64,000 nucleotides of DNA. Source: Desulfopila sp. IMCC35008 (GTDB taxonomy: Bacteria > Desulfobacterota > Desulfobulbia > Desulfobulbales > Desulfocapsaceae). The stretch covers positions 1-64,000 of the forward strand of contig NZ_CP050700.1 in NCBI RefSeq assembly GCF_010646885.2, written 5' to 3'. The notes beneath the pieces are model-generated. The model was not told the DNA's origin, made no database searches, and saw only the letters and a list, made by a program, of their open reading frames with translations. Positions within the stretch are counted from its first letter, which is position 1. The number at the start of each line of letters is the position of its first letter. The translations under genes and the position numbers were made by a program. Below are positions 43,008 to 52,078 of this stretch, piece after piece.

Positions 43008-43700
43008 GTGCGCAAATATATTGTCGGTAACTGGAAGTGTCACAAGAGTTATGATGAGGCAAGGCGATGGTTCGATGAATTTGCAGCGGGTTATTCTCCC
43101 GTGGAGGGAGTGGAAATTATCATCGCCCCTTCTTTTATCTGCCTGGAAAATCTGTCCCGGTATCTGAAAGATCTGAAGCTGGAAAACGTCTCCCTGGCAG
43201 CCCAGGATATTTCACCCTTTCCAATGGGCGGCTATACCGGTGCGATCGCTGCTGACATGGTGAAGGACTTTGTTGATTATGTGATAGTCGGCCATTCTGA
43301 CCGGCGACGCTATTTTCATGAAACCTCCCAGGATGTTGCCAACAAGGTGGGCGAGGCCGTGGATGCTGGCATTCAGCCGATTGTCTGTGTCGACCAACCG
43401 TATGCCATGTCCCAGCTCATGGCCCTGGCCGATATTGATGTCGAGCACCTGATTATCGGTTACGGACCAGTGGAGGCCCTCAATTTCCGCATACCTGAAT
43501 CCCCCGAAAAGGTGGCTGAATCGGTAACCTTTATCCAGAATATTCACCCCGATAAAATTGTCATATACGGTGGCTCACTTCATCCGGATAATGTGACTCC
43601 TTATCTTGAATTGGAGAATCTCTCCGGCCTTTTTGTGGGGGCATCAAGTCTGATTGCTGCCGATTTTTTGAAAATATGTAACAAGGCGATGGTGTCCTGA
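43008..43700 (+). CDS. tpiA: Triosephosphate isomerase homologue lacking the catalytic Glu
   Basis: 230 residues, shorter than usual TIM (about 250). Asn8 and Lys10 (VGNWKCHK), and electrophile His96 in VGHSDRRRYF are kept, as is the phosphate loop IYGGSLHPDN and the VGASSL ending. The base motif, normally A-Y-E-P-V-W, reads G-Y-G-P-V-E (codon GGA at 43465-43467, Gly153), so the catalytic Glu is replaced. It may be inactive or have another activity, or the base could be misread since GAA differs by one nucleotide. Start GTG with GGGAG upstream. Confidence 0.75.
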   Translation: MRKYIVGNWKCHKSYDEARRWFDEFAAGYSPVEGVEIIIAPSFICLENLSRYLKDLKLENVSLAAQDISPFPMGGYTGAIAADMVKDFVDYVIVGHSDRRRYFHETSQDVANKVGEAVDAGIQPIVCVDQPYAMSQLMALADIDVEHLIIGYGPVEALNFRIPESPEKVAESVTFIQNIHPDKIVIYGGSLHPDNVTPYLELENLSGLFVGASSLIAADFLKICNKAMVS

Positions 43701-43737
43701 GATGTTTTTGGGCAAGCACAAAGTAATGAATGACTGG

Positions 43738-45432
43738 TTACTTCCGTTTTTTCGGTAGCAGGAACGAGACGATAAAACCGGCGGTGTTGATGCCTGCGAA
43801 GATCAGACCGAATAGTCCGAGAGTGCCGAGGAAGCCAGGTTTTCTGGAAATGGAATCGGCCAGGATAAGAATTGAGGAGCCGACGATGAGGGCCGCGATA
43901 ATCATGGACATCCCCATGATTCTACTGGAAAGATCTATCTTGTCAACAAGGTGCTCAAGTCGCCGCAGTTCGAGATTGAGCGTGAACCGGCTGTGCCTGA
44001 AATGACCAAGGAAACGTTGTAAATCCCCAGGAAGATCTTCAAACAATTCCAGGTATCCGTTCAGTGTTTTCAACGACCTTTTTTTTATTGCCCGTAACCC
44101 ATACCGTTCGATGATGATTTGCTGGATGCGTGGTTCAACGTGGGCGAGTACATCAAACGAAGGGTCGAACTGTTCGGCCATTCCTTCAATGGTGGTCAGG
44201 GCCTTGGTGAGCAGGATGAGATCACCGGGGCATTTGATCTGGTACTGTTGCAACATGGCAAAGAAGTCAGAGAGCAGGGCAATGATGTCGATCTGGCCGA
44301 GATCCAGGCCCTGGAACTGGCTGATCAGGTGCTGGAGGTCGGTTCGGAAGTCACGACGGTCGGTTACAGCCGGGTCCGCATCTGTCAATTCATTGATAAC
44401 CCTGCATAACTTGTCGATATCACCACGAATGACCGAGGCGACCAGGTCGATGAGATGCTCGGTGGTTTGTCTGTCGAGTTGACCGGTCATGCCGCAGTCG
44501 ATAAAACAGATGGTGTTGTCATCCTTTAGGAATATGTTGCCAGGATGCGGATCTGCGTGGAAAAAACCATATTCTAAACACTGGGCAAAAACAGCGTCGG
44601 TGGAGACTGCAACGATGTTTTTCCGCTCTTCCGTGGTCAGGTCACTGGGGTTGAGTGTAGAGAGAAGTCGCCCCTTTATTTCTTCAAGGGTGAGGACATT
44701 ACGCCCCGTTGCCTGCCAGTATACCTCGGGAAAGGAGACGGTGTCGTCCTTTTCAAAATAGCGTTGAAGTCTCTCTGTCGCGTGCCCTTCATTTACCAGG
44801 TTGATCTCTTTGAGCATTTCTCTCGAGAATTCCTTCGCGACAACAGTTGGGCTGTAGCCGAGATCGGAGAAATACTGTTCCATAAGCTGGGACATGGATT
44901 TGAACAACGACATGTCCTCTTCGACCAATTGCCGTGTCCCTGGACGCAGGACCTTGATGACCACATTGCTTCCGTCCCTGAGAACAGCCCGGTGTACCTG
45001 GGCGATGGAGGCGGCGGCAAGAGGCTCTTCGTCGATATCTTCGAACAGTTCCTCAAGCTGGCCGCTGAATTCCTCTTTCAGGACTTTATGGATCTCGGCG
45101 TAGGGAAGGCTGGCGCATCTGTCCTGAAGCTTTTTTAACTCCTCAGCCCAGGAGGGAGGTATCAGGTCGGGTCGGGTTGATAAGATCTGGCCAAGTTTAA
45201 TAAACGTCGGTCCCAATTCTTCAAGGACCATACGTATACGTACCGCCCGAGGCAGGTGTGCTGTTCTGGCAGCGACTGTGGTTTCTACATCTTCTTTGTG
45301 GACGATATCAAGTAACCGGTAAAGGCCGGTGTCAAGCACAACCTGCTGGAATCCGAATTTAGAGAGCACCTTGATGATCTCGGCAATTCGTCGGGTGTTG
45401 CGGATGGTTTGCGTGATATTGCCAATTTTCAT
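43738..45432 (-). CDS. ubiB: UbiB/ABC1 (ADCK) family atypical kinase
   Basis: 564 residues. Family marks: KxGQ in TFIKLGQILSTRPDLIPP, Ala-rich nucleotide loop PLAAASIAQVHRA, catalytic HADPHPGNIF and the metal motif FIDCGMTG. Two hydrophobic C-terminal segments (about 510-530 and 537-558) anchor it in the membrane. UbiB proteins support quinone synthesis by handling isoprenoid intermediates; here menaquinone is the likely quinone. Its start overlaps the HDOD stop (ATGA), so it is third in a minus-strand operon. Confidence 0.88.
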   Translation of the reverse strand: MKIGNITQTIRNTRRIAEIIKVLSKFGFQQVVLDTGLYRLLDIVHKEDVETTVAARTAHLPRAVRIRMVLEELGPTFIKLGQILSTRPDLIPPSWAEELKKLQDRCASLPYAEIHKVLKEEFSGQLEELFEDIDEEPLAAASIAQVHRAVLRDGSNVVIKVLRPGTRQLVEEDMSLFKSMSQLMEQYFSDLGYSPTVVAKEFSREMLKEINLVNEGHATERLQRYFEKDDTVSFPEVYWQATGRNVLTLEEIKGRLLSTLNPSDLTTEERKNIVAVSTDAVFAQCLEYGFFHADPHPGNIFLKDDNTICFIDCGMTGQLDRQTTEHLIDLVASVIRGDIDKLCRVINELTDADPAVTDRRDFRTDLQHLISQFQGLDLGQIDIIALLSDFFAMLQQYQIKCPGDLILLTKALTTIEGMAEQFDPSFDVLAHVEPRIQQIIIERYGLRAIKKRSLKTLNGYLELFEDLPGDLQRFLGHFRHSRFTLNLELRRLEHLVDKIDLSSRIMGMSMIIAALIVGSSILILADSISRKPGFLGTLGLFGLIFAGINTAGFIVSFLLPKKRK

Positions 45433-46316
45433 GCAGACATCATAATATCGAGTACCGGTTGGTCCCGCTTCCGGTCTTCATGAAGTTGCTCGTACCATCT
45501 GCCCAGCTCAGTGCTGTCCCATGGCAGGTTGTTTTCGATCCACAGCTCTCTGCTCTCTGGCATGAAATCATCGAAAATGGTGGTGACGTCATTGCCATCG
45601 AGGCCGTCAGGACTACAGTGCATGAGTGATAGCATATCCGCCATCTGGATGATAATTGGATAAGCACGGTAGTTGTCAGCTTTTTCAGGTTGGTGATGAT
45701 AGCCGGCGGCCATGATGAGTTTTTCGGGGAACAGCCATTTATTGAGAATACGCAACCCGATGGTGTCGTGACTTATCGAGAACTCTTCTTTTTCCCGAAC
45801 CACAGAGCGGAATTGATATGGTTCTGTCAGCTCGTAAAACAGCGCGTAATCACATGGGAACGTGATGAGCATGGCCAGTTTACCGATATCGTGAATAAGG
45901 CCCGCGATAAAGAGCTCACTTGGGGATAACTTGAGATGTTCACCAATCAGCTTGGCAGCGAGACCGCAGGTGAAGCTGTGTTCCCAAAACAGGTCGATCG
46001 ATTCGCGGTTGAGGTTGAAATTCTGAAATGAATTAAACACTGCCTTGCCGAGCACAATGTTGCGAATCTCTTCGAAACCGAGAACGACAACAGCCTGTTC
46101 AATCGAGGCGACGTTTCTCGGGATGCCGAAAAAGGCAGAATTGGCGATTTTCATGATGGTGGCACACATGGACGGGTCAGGAAGAACAGCCTGCATCAGA
46201 TCGTTGGCTGAACTCTCAGGGTCACCCGTTACGGTCATTACTTTGTTCACTGTTGCCGGTAATGCGGGAAAGTTGTCTACCTGTTTGTAAATTTTCTGGG
46301 TTTGCGAGTTGGTCAT
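45429..46316 (-). CDS. HDOD domain signalling protein
   Basis: 295 residues, almost a single HDOD domain. N-terminal LPATVNKVMTVTGDPESS, ATIMKIANSAFFGIPRNVASIEQAVVVLG and the retained motif LIHDIGKLAMLITFP are visible, followed by H-x-x-x-G-x-x-I region SHDTIGLRILNKW. HDOD proteins relay signals without confirmed catalysis in many cases, though the HD pair is kept here. It overlaps both flanking genes by four bases (ATGA), suggesting a stable complex with the GGDEF/HD-GYP-like protein. Confidence 0.88.
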   Translation of the reverse strand: MTNSQTQKIYKQVDNFPALPATVNKVMTVTGDPESSANDLMQAVLPDPSMCATIMKIANSAFFGIPRNVASIEQAVVVLGFEEIRNIVLGKAVFNSFQNFNLNRESIDLFWEHSFTCGLAAKLIGEHLKLSPSELFIAGLIHDIGKLAMLITFPCDYALFYELTEPYQFRSVVREKEEFSISHDTIGLRILNKWLFPEKLIMAAGYHHQPEKADNYRAYPIIIQMADMLSLMHCSPDGLDGNDVTTIFDDFMPESRELWIENNLPWDSTELGRWYEQLHEDRKRDQPVLDIMMSA

Positions 46317-47935
46317 ATGCGTAATTCCGGATGACTGGAGATCAGGTCCGACCGGGTCTGTTTTATCAGGTCGGGATCAATATCGAGAAGGTTTTTATGT
46401 TCAATAATGTCGAGAAGCTTGAGGACCAGAAACGGATCGAATTGTCTTCCGGATTGTTCCTTTAATTCGGAAAGGATTGATTGCGGAGAGAATTTTGGCC
46501 GGTAAGGTCGCTCCGCATCCATGGCGGCAAAAGAATCGATAACATTAATAATCCGTGAACCCAGGGGGATTTCGTCACCCTGAAGCCCATCCGGAAAACC
46601 GGAACCATCGTACTTTTCGCTACGGGTAAGGAGGATGGAGCGTTCCTGGTCAAAATAGCTGAATACTTCAGTAATCTCAGCTATCTTGTATGGAAGATCC
46701 TTGAGTATTTTCCGGTCCGCCTCATCAAGTTGAACCGGTTTGGAAATCAGTTCGTTATGCATGAGAAGCCGGATACTCGCCTGAATTGTTATCGCGTTTT
46801 GTAACGTCTCGATCACTGGTTGGGTGAGGCCGAGTTGTTTGCCGAGCAGGTTGGTATACCAGGCAACCTTGTCAATATGAACCCGGTGTTCTTCACCGGC
46901 GATATCGCGTGCCAGGAGTTGCAGTGAGGAAATGGCGGATTTACGAGTTCTTTCAAGTAGCCGGCTTATGGTCAGCTTGAGTTCGTTGAGACTTCCCTCC
47001 CTCTGTCCCTGATAGATCGATTTATTATCCTGTGGTTCGTAGACACAACTTCTGTTTCTGCCACTGGCTTTGGCGGTATAGAGCGCTGTCTCGGCGATAT
47101 TGACAAGTTCGTCGCCGGTAACAGGTTGGTGGCTTACGGTGTTGGCAATACCGATGGAGATAGTGACCTTCCTGGAAATGTCGTTTCTGGAAAACGGTTT
47201 GGTTATACAGTTATGGCGAATTTGTTCCGCTGCCTGTTTGGCTGTAGCCAGGTCGCAATCCGGCATGAGCACAATAAAATCACCACCGGTGAAGCGGAAA
47301 CAGATGTCGTTTTCGCGGGTTGAACCTGTGAGTCGGGCAGAGAGCTCATTGAGGACAAAATCACCGTAGCTGTGCCCATAGGTCCTATTGAGTTCATTAA
47401 AAAAGTCGATGTCAAGGACCAGCATGGACATTGGTTTACTCTCGCGAAGAGCTTTCTCGAATTCCTGATGAAAGGTCTTGTTGAAGTGATGTCTGTTATA
47501 GAGGCCGGTCAGGCCGTCATGGGAGGTAAACCAATCGAGGAAAGTGTCGTGACTCTGCAGATAGCCGGCATGCTCTGAACTGAGCTTGGAAACTTTTTTA
47601 AGAAACTGGATCTTGGCCAGCAGGTGGTCATGCGCGACAGGTTCTGCCAGGTAATCCAACAGATTAGTATTAGTTCCGTTCAGCAGCGCGATTGGTACTT
47701 CCTGCAGGCTATCGAGAAGAAGTACAGGGATGGTTGGGGTTGAAAGCAGTTCGCTATCTGTAGAAAAGAAAAATCCTTCTGACTGTCTGAAGATTACGAG
47801 AAAAGGTTTTGGCTCCAATAGTTGCCCAGGCAACTGGGTCGCATGAATTACATTGTAGGATGATTTTGTCAGGATAGTGCTGTATTTGTCGGCTTCAGCC
47901 TTCTCCCTGGAAATAAAAAGTATGGTGGAATTCAT
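46313..47935 (-). CDS. Degenerate receiver / GGDEF / HD-GYP-like signalling protein
   Basis: 540 residues. About 1-115 is a receiver-like domain without a clear phospho-acceptor Asp. The GGDEF domain (about 130-290) has the active-site loop TGGDFIV where GGDEF is expected, losing the first Gly and shifting acidic residues. The C-terminal HD-GYP-like domain keeps the GYP segment (EKYDGSGFPDGLQG, VIDSFAAMDAERPYR) but I find no HD pair or HHE. It may act as a c-di-GMP sensor or scaffold rather than an enzyme, or the domain may be enzymatic through other residues. First gene of the HDOD-ubiB operon. Confidence 0.85.
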   Translation of the reverse strand: MNSTILFISREKAEADKYSTILTKSSYNVIHATQLPGQLLEPKPFLVIFRQSEGFFFSTDSELLSTPTIPVLLLDSLQEVPIALLNGTNTNLLDYLAEPVAHDHLLAKIQFLKKVSKLSSEHAGYLQSHDTFLDWFTSHDGLTGLYNRHHFNKTFHQEFEKALRESKPMSMLVLDIDFFNELNRTYGHSYGDFVLNELSARLTGSTRENDICFRFTGGDFIVLMPDCDLATAKQAAEQIRHNCITKPFSRNDISRKVTISIGIANTVSHQPVTGDELVNIAETALYTAKASGRNRSCVYEPQDNKSIYQGQREGSLNELKLTISRLLERTRKSAISSLQLLARDIAGEEHRVHIDKVAWYTNLLGKQLGLTQPVIETLQNAITIQASIRLLMHNELISKPVQLDEADRKILKDLPYKIAEITEVFSYFDQERSILLTRSEKYDGSGFPDGLQGDEIPLGSRIINVIDSFAAMDAERPYRPKFSPQSILSELKEQSGRQFDPFLVLKLLDIIEHKNLLDIDPDLIKQTRSDLISSHPELRI

Positions 47936-48057
47936 CCTTTGCCTGAGGGTCTTTAAAAATTAGTAATAAGCTTTCATGAACTGGTATTTATATCAAAAGT
48001 ATAACTTTTTACGATTACTAAAATCAAATTATTAAGGCGCGTGGGTAGAAATAAAAT

Positions 48058-48090
48058 CAGGAAAAGGTGAAAGATACCCGCCTTTTCCTG
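48058..48090 (-). terminator. Intrinsic terminator of htpX
   Basis: Perfect arms CAGGAAAAGG / CCTTTTCCTG around a 13-base loop; on the minus strand it is followed by ATTTTATTTC. It lies 22 bases after the htpX stop. Confidence 0.6.
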
Positions 48091-48111
48091 ATGGTGATCA
48101 GGGGGCTTTGG

Positions 48112-48954
48112 TTATCGCCCAAGTTCGTTTAATCGCTTGATTCGCTCCTGGATAGGTGGATGCGTCGAAAACAGGTGAGCCAACCTCCCGCTGGTGAGCG
48201 GGTTTACGATATACATCTGGGCTGTGGCGGGATTCACCTGCATAGGGTGTCTGCGGTTGGCATTTTCCAGCTGGTTAAGGGCGGAGGCCAGAGAACGTGC
48301 GTTGCCGCATATGGCTGCACCGGTTGCATCGGCCTGGTATTCACGAGAGCGGGAAATCGCCATCTGCACAAGGGAGGCGGCAAGCGGGGCCACAATCATC
48401 ATGGCCAGCGAACCAAGCAAACCGCCTCCTTCGTCGTCATCGGAGCGGCCACCGAAGATCATCGCCCATTGAGCCATGGTTGCCAGGGAGCTGATAGCAC
48501 CGGCCATGGTTGCGGCAATGGTGGAGATCAGGATGTCACGATTTTTGATATGACCAAGTTCATGGGCGACGACTCCTTCAAGTTCTTCCCTGTTTAAAAT
48601 CCTCATGAGGCCGGTGGTAACGGCAACCGCAGAGTGGGCAGGATTACGGCCTGTGGCAAAGGCGTTGGGTGTGTCCTGATGCATAATGTAAACCTTGGGC
48701 ATCGGAAGTTCAGCCCGTGATGCAAGGGTAGCAACCATTTGGTGTAGCTCCGGCGCTGCGGCCGAGGAGACTTCCTGGGCGCCGGACATTTTCAATACCA
48801 GTTTGTCACTGAACCAGTAGGAGAAAAAATTCATTCCAAGCGCAAGGATAAGGGCAATTATCATACCGCTCTGGCCACCGAGAACCTGCCCCGCTATCAT
48901 AAACAGTGCAGTGAGAGCGGCCATGAGAACACCGGTTTTCAGCATGCTGGTCAT
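48112..48954 (-). CDS. htpX: Membrane zinc metalloprotease HtpX
   Basis: 280-residue inner-membrane heat-shock protease degrading misfolded membrane proteins. Hydrophobic segments near the N-terminus (about 8-46) and around residues 150-200. The catalytic HExxH is [13 protein letters not shown] and the third ligand Glu is in [11 protein letters not shown]. The start at 48954 ([11 protein letters not shown]) is preferred because AAGGAG lies nine bases upstream; an upstream frame adds 24 residues without similarity. Monocistronic with a terminator downstream. Confidence 0.94.
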   Translation of the reverse strand: MTSMLKTGVLMAALTALFMIAGQVLGGQSGMIIALILALGMNFFSYWFSDKLVLKMSGAQEVSSAAAPELHQMVATLASRAELPMPKVYIMHQDTPNAFATGRNPAHSAVAVTTGLMRILNREELEGVVAHELGHIKNRDILISTIAATMAGAISSLATMAQWAMIFGGRSDDDEGGGLLGSLAMMIVAPLAASLVQMAISRSREYQADATGAAICGNARSLASALNQLENANRRHPMQVNPATAQMYIVNPLTSGRLAHLFSTHPPIQERIKRLNELGR

Positions 48955-49122
48955 CGTTTCGTGCTCCTTGTTAGTCTGTATAGGTTGCAAATAATAAAAC
49001 ATACAGGAACCTGACTGGTATCTCATGCGGCACGTATCTCCGCAATAGTATCAGGGTACCCGGTAGTTGAATTGTAAGGAATCAGTACTTCTTGTCAAGC
49101 AGAGGGTGGAGAAGAAGGTCTC

Positions 49123-49857
49123 TTAATCTGCCGGGACACAAAAATCTCTGACGTCCAGATCAGGGCTGGCTGCATAAGCTGCTTCAGCCATTTGGGACAA
49201 TTGTGGTTTAATCGTCTTGAGCGCCGGCAGAAGGGGCAGCGTCGGCAACAGTTCCTCTGCGGCAAGAGGAGGTTGTAATCTGAGTTTGCTTGAGAGTCGC
49301 TGGTTAATCTGAACTGTCTGTCCGCCGTGGAGCATCCCATTCATGTCACCGCCCGGCGCCTCAAGACGCCGGATAAATGTCATGATTGAGTCGATATCGT
49401 TGTTACGGTAAAAAAGTTTTATCTCTTCTTTTATGGTTTCATGCTCCTCAGATAGTCTTGCCAGGTTGTCGCTGTAATGCTGAACGGCTGCGTTAAGAGT
49501 GTTGTAGGTGTCAAACAACAGGTTTATAAGCCGTCTTTTACGGGTGAATCCTCTACTTGAAATGTCGACAAATATTCTCTTCCGGATGGTTGCGGATTCG
49601 AGAAAGTATGGGTCGAAGAAAAAGTCAGCCGGTAGGCCGGTAAGTGCAATAAATGAGGTAATGAGGCTCTTTTGATGAAGCAGTATGTATATTCTGGTCA
49701 GGCCCAACCCGATATTGTTTTCGAGTTCAAATGTGGTGCGGGCGACCTTGTCAATATAGGCGGCAGTATCTGTTTCTATTTGTTTGCGAAAACCGAAATA
49801 GCGATCCGCCATTTCCTTTTTCACTTCAAAGGCAAGAAAGTCGGTTATGTCTTCCAT
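49123..49857 (-). CDS. Hypothetical protein
   Basis: 244 residues, acidic N-terminus (MEDITDFLAFEVKKEMADRYF), then an alpha-helical protein with Arg/Lys-rich centre (SRGFTRKRRLINLLFDTYN) and a predicted coiled-coil-like helix before EEHETIKEEIKLFY. The last 60 residues are Pro/Leu-rich. No signal peptide, membrane segment or known motif. I do not recognise a family. It is isolated between htpX and dnaG on the minus strand. Confidence 0.65.
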   Translation of the reverse strand: MEDITDFLAFEVKKEMADRYFGFRKQIETDTAAYIDKVARTTFELENNIGLGLTRIYILLHQKSLITSFIALTGLPADFFFDPYFLESATIRKRIFVDISSRGFTRKRRLINLLFDTYNTLNAAVQHYSDNLARLSEEHETIKEEIKLFYRNNDIDSIMTFIRRLEAPGGDMNGMLHGGQTVQINQRLSSKLRLQPPLAAEELLPTLPLLPALKTIKPQLSQMAEAAYAASPDLDVRDFCVPAD

Positions 49858-50045
49858 GTGATCCTGTTAGTAAAAAAACTCATATATACATGGCCAGCTC
49901 AACAACTGCTGATTATAATACATCCTCTGTGCTTAATCCCGGAATTATTAATTATTCGGTCATCGTATCGTGGTCGTGTTGTTTCTCCTATTTATTACAA
50001 AGTGTTAAGGGGAACATGCGCACAAATGAATAAGGAAACTAGCTA

Positions 50046-51866
50046 TTGCAGGAATCGTGGGACGACATTAAGGAGCGAGTCAAGGATCGTGCCGATATTG
50101 TGCAGGTTATTGGGCAGACCATTGGTCTGAAAAAGAGTGGAGTAAGATATCTTGGCCTGTGCCCATTTCATGGGGAGAAGACTCCTTCGTTCTTTGTTGA
50201 TCCCGGCCGTCGTCATTTCAAATGCTTTGGTTGCGGAGAGGCAGGCGACGTATTTTCTTATGTGATGAAATACCATAATCTCGATTTTCCCGAGGCCCTT
50301 AAAGAGCTGGCGGGTCGATATGGTATTGCCCTGCCTGAAAAACAGCTTACCCCGGAACAGAAAAGGTTTGAACAGCAGAAAAAGGAAATGTTTGAACTGA
50401 ACGGAAAAGTCGCTGAACTTTATCAAAAGCTGTTGGCAGATGGGGCAGCCGGTTCCGAATCCGCTAAAAAGTATCTGCAGAAACGAGCCATACCGGATGA
50501 AGTCTCAAAACGGTTCGGTCTTGGTTATGCACCCTCTATTGAAACGCACGGCTGGGATTTCCTCACCTCAAAACTGAGCAGAAACGAGCAGGAGAATGCC
50601 GTTGCATTGGGGCTGACTGTCAAGAAGGATAAAGGTGGCTTCTATGACAGGTTTCGCGATCGTGTCCTGTTTCCTATTTATGAGATTAGCGGCAGAGTTT
50701 GTGGCTTTGGAGGGCGTATCATAGGTGACGGGCAGCCGAAATACATGAATTCGCCCGACAGCCCGGTCTATAACAAGAGCCGTTTATTGCTTGGACTGTA
50801 TCAACAAAAAGACGTTATTCGCAGTAAAAACCAGGCGGTAGTGGTGGAAGGTAATTTTGACTTGGTTTCCCTGGTGTGTCATGGATTTGAGAATGTCGTG
50901 GCCCCGCTCGGGACAGCGCTTACCCGGGAGCAGTTGCGCTTGTTGAAAAGGTATGCCGAGGATGTGGTGCTCCTGTTTGATGGTGATGCTGCCGGGGTTA
51001 CTGCCGCTGTTCGCTCAGTGCCGTTGTTCCTGGCGGAACAGATGAGTGGCAGGGTTGCCTTGCTGCCATCAGGACATGACCCTGATACCTTTGTTCGTGA
51101 AAATGGGGTAGAAGCGGTTCTTGAACTTGTGGAAAGGGCCGAGTCCCTTCCTGAGTTCATGTTCAAACACCTCGTCGCAGAATACGGCCTGACCCTTGAT
51201 GGGAAAAGCCGTATCGTTGAGGAGCTTCGGCCTTTGGTACAGGCTGCTTCATCTCCGCTGCAGCGCTCAGTGATTGTTGCTCATTTTTCTGCAGAATTAG
51301 GCCTTTCTGCTCCTGAATTGGACAAGATGTTAGCCGGTAATGAAAGGGAAAAGCAGCCTGAGGCTCCCCCGCCTCCGCCGGAGCCTCAGGTGAAAGTACA
51401 CTATAGCATGACCCCGCCTTCGCCATCGCAGAAGCGACTGATATCCTTTATGATACTACATCCTGATCAGTTTCCCCGGCTTGAAGAACAGGGATTACTG
51501 GGGTGCCTTGCTGGAAGTATTGGAGAAGTGCTATTTTTTCAGTTGCGTGAGTTTTTGACTGCAGAAAGAGTTATTGAGCCAGAAGATTTGCTTTCTGTAT
51601 TACCTGAAGGGGCTGAAAAAGATCTCGTCATGCAGGTGTTGCTCGATGCCGCGACTGTAACCGAACAGGAAGCAGCAGATGTCGAAGCGAGTGAGGAAAC
51701 AGAGGAGTTGGTTTCCTGGATGCGGAAAAAGGCTCTGCAGAAACTGGCGAAAGATATGCTAAGACAGATAGACCAGGCGGAGCGAGCAGGAGATCATGAG
51801 CAAGTGACAAAATTGATCATTGAAAAGGTGCGGGTTGAGCAGGAAGTGCGTAGCCTCGATGAGTGA
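50046..51866 (+). CDS. dnaG: DNA primase
   Basis: 606 residues. N-terminal zinc motif CPFHGEKTPSFFVDPGRRHF then FGCG, the RNA-polymerase-like core with KSGVRYLGLCP and GFGGRIIGDG, the TOPRIM motifs VVVEGNFDLVSL and LLFDGDAAG, and a variable C-terminal helicase-interacting part. The TTG start at 50046 is set by AAGGAAA and the standard opening ESWDDIKERVKDRADIV. Followed by rpoD, the classical macromolecular synthesis order; rpsU is not seen upstream. Confidence 0.94.
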   Translation: MQESWDDIKERVKDRADIVQVIGQTIGLKKSGVRYLGLCPFHGEKTPSFFVDPGRRHFKCFGCGEAGDVFSYVMKYHNLDFPEALKELAGRYGIALPEKQLTPEQKRFEQQKKEMFELNGKVAELYQKLLADGAAGSESAKKYLQKRAIPDEVSKRFGLGYAPSIETHGWDFLTSKLSRNEQENAVALGLTVKKDKGGFYDRFRDRVLFPIYEISGRVCGFGGRIIGDGQPKYMNSPDSPVYNKSRLLLGLYQQKDVIRSKNQAVVVEGNFDLVSLVCHGFENVVAPLGTALTREQLRLLKRYAEDVVLLFDGDAAGVTAAVRSVPLFLAEQMSGRVALLPSGHDPDTFVRENGVEAVLELVERAESLPEFMFKHLVAEYGLTLDGKSRIVEELRPLVQAASSPLQRSVIVAHFSAELGLSAPELDKMLAGNEREKQPEAPPPPPEPQVKVHYSMTPPSPSQKRLISFMILHPDQFPRLEEQGLLGCLAGSIGEVLFFQLREFLTAERVIEPEDLLSVLPEGAEKDLVMQVLLDAATVTEQEAADVEASEETEELVSWMRKKALQKLAKDMLRQIDQAERAGDHEQVTKLIIEKVRVEQEVRSLDE

Positions 51867-52078
51867 AATATAAGAAAAATACAGGGTTGAGGTTATTTTT
51901 ATACCAACAAGATGCATAGTCGGGTAAAATCCACTTGACTTTTCTGGCTGGCCATTGGCAATGTTTGAAATTGGAACTATTCTGCAATGTTCAGAGGGGG
52001 CTGGTACACAATTGATGCAAAAGGTAGTGACCGTATGGCGAGTTGTCGGGTGCGGCAACGTGCAGAAGGGAGAGGTGC

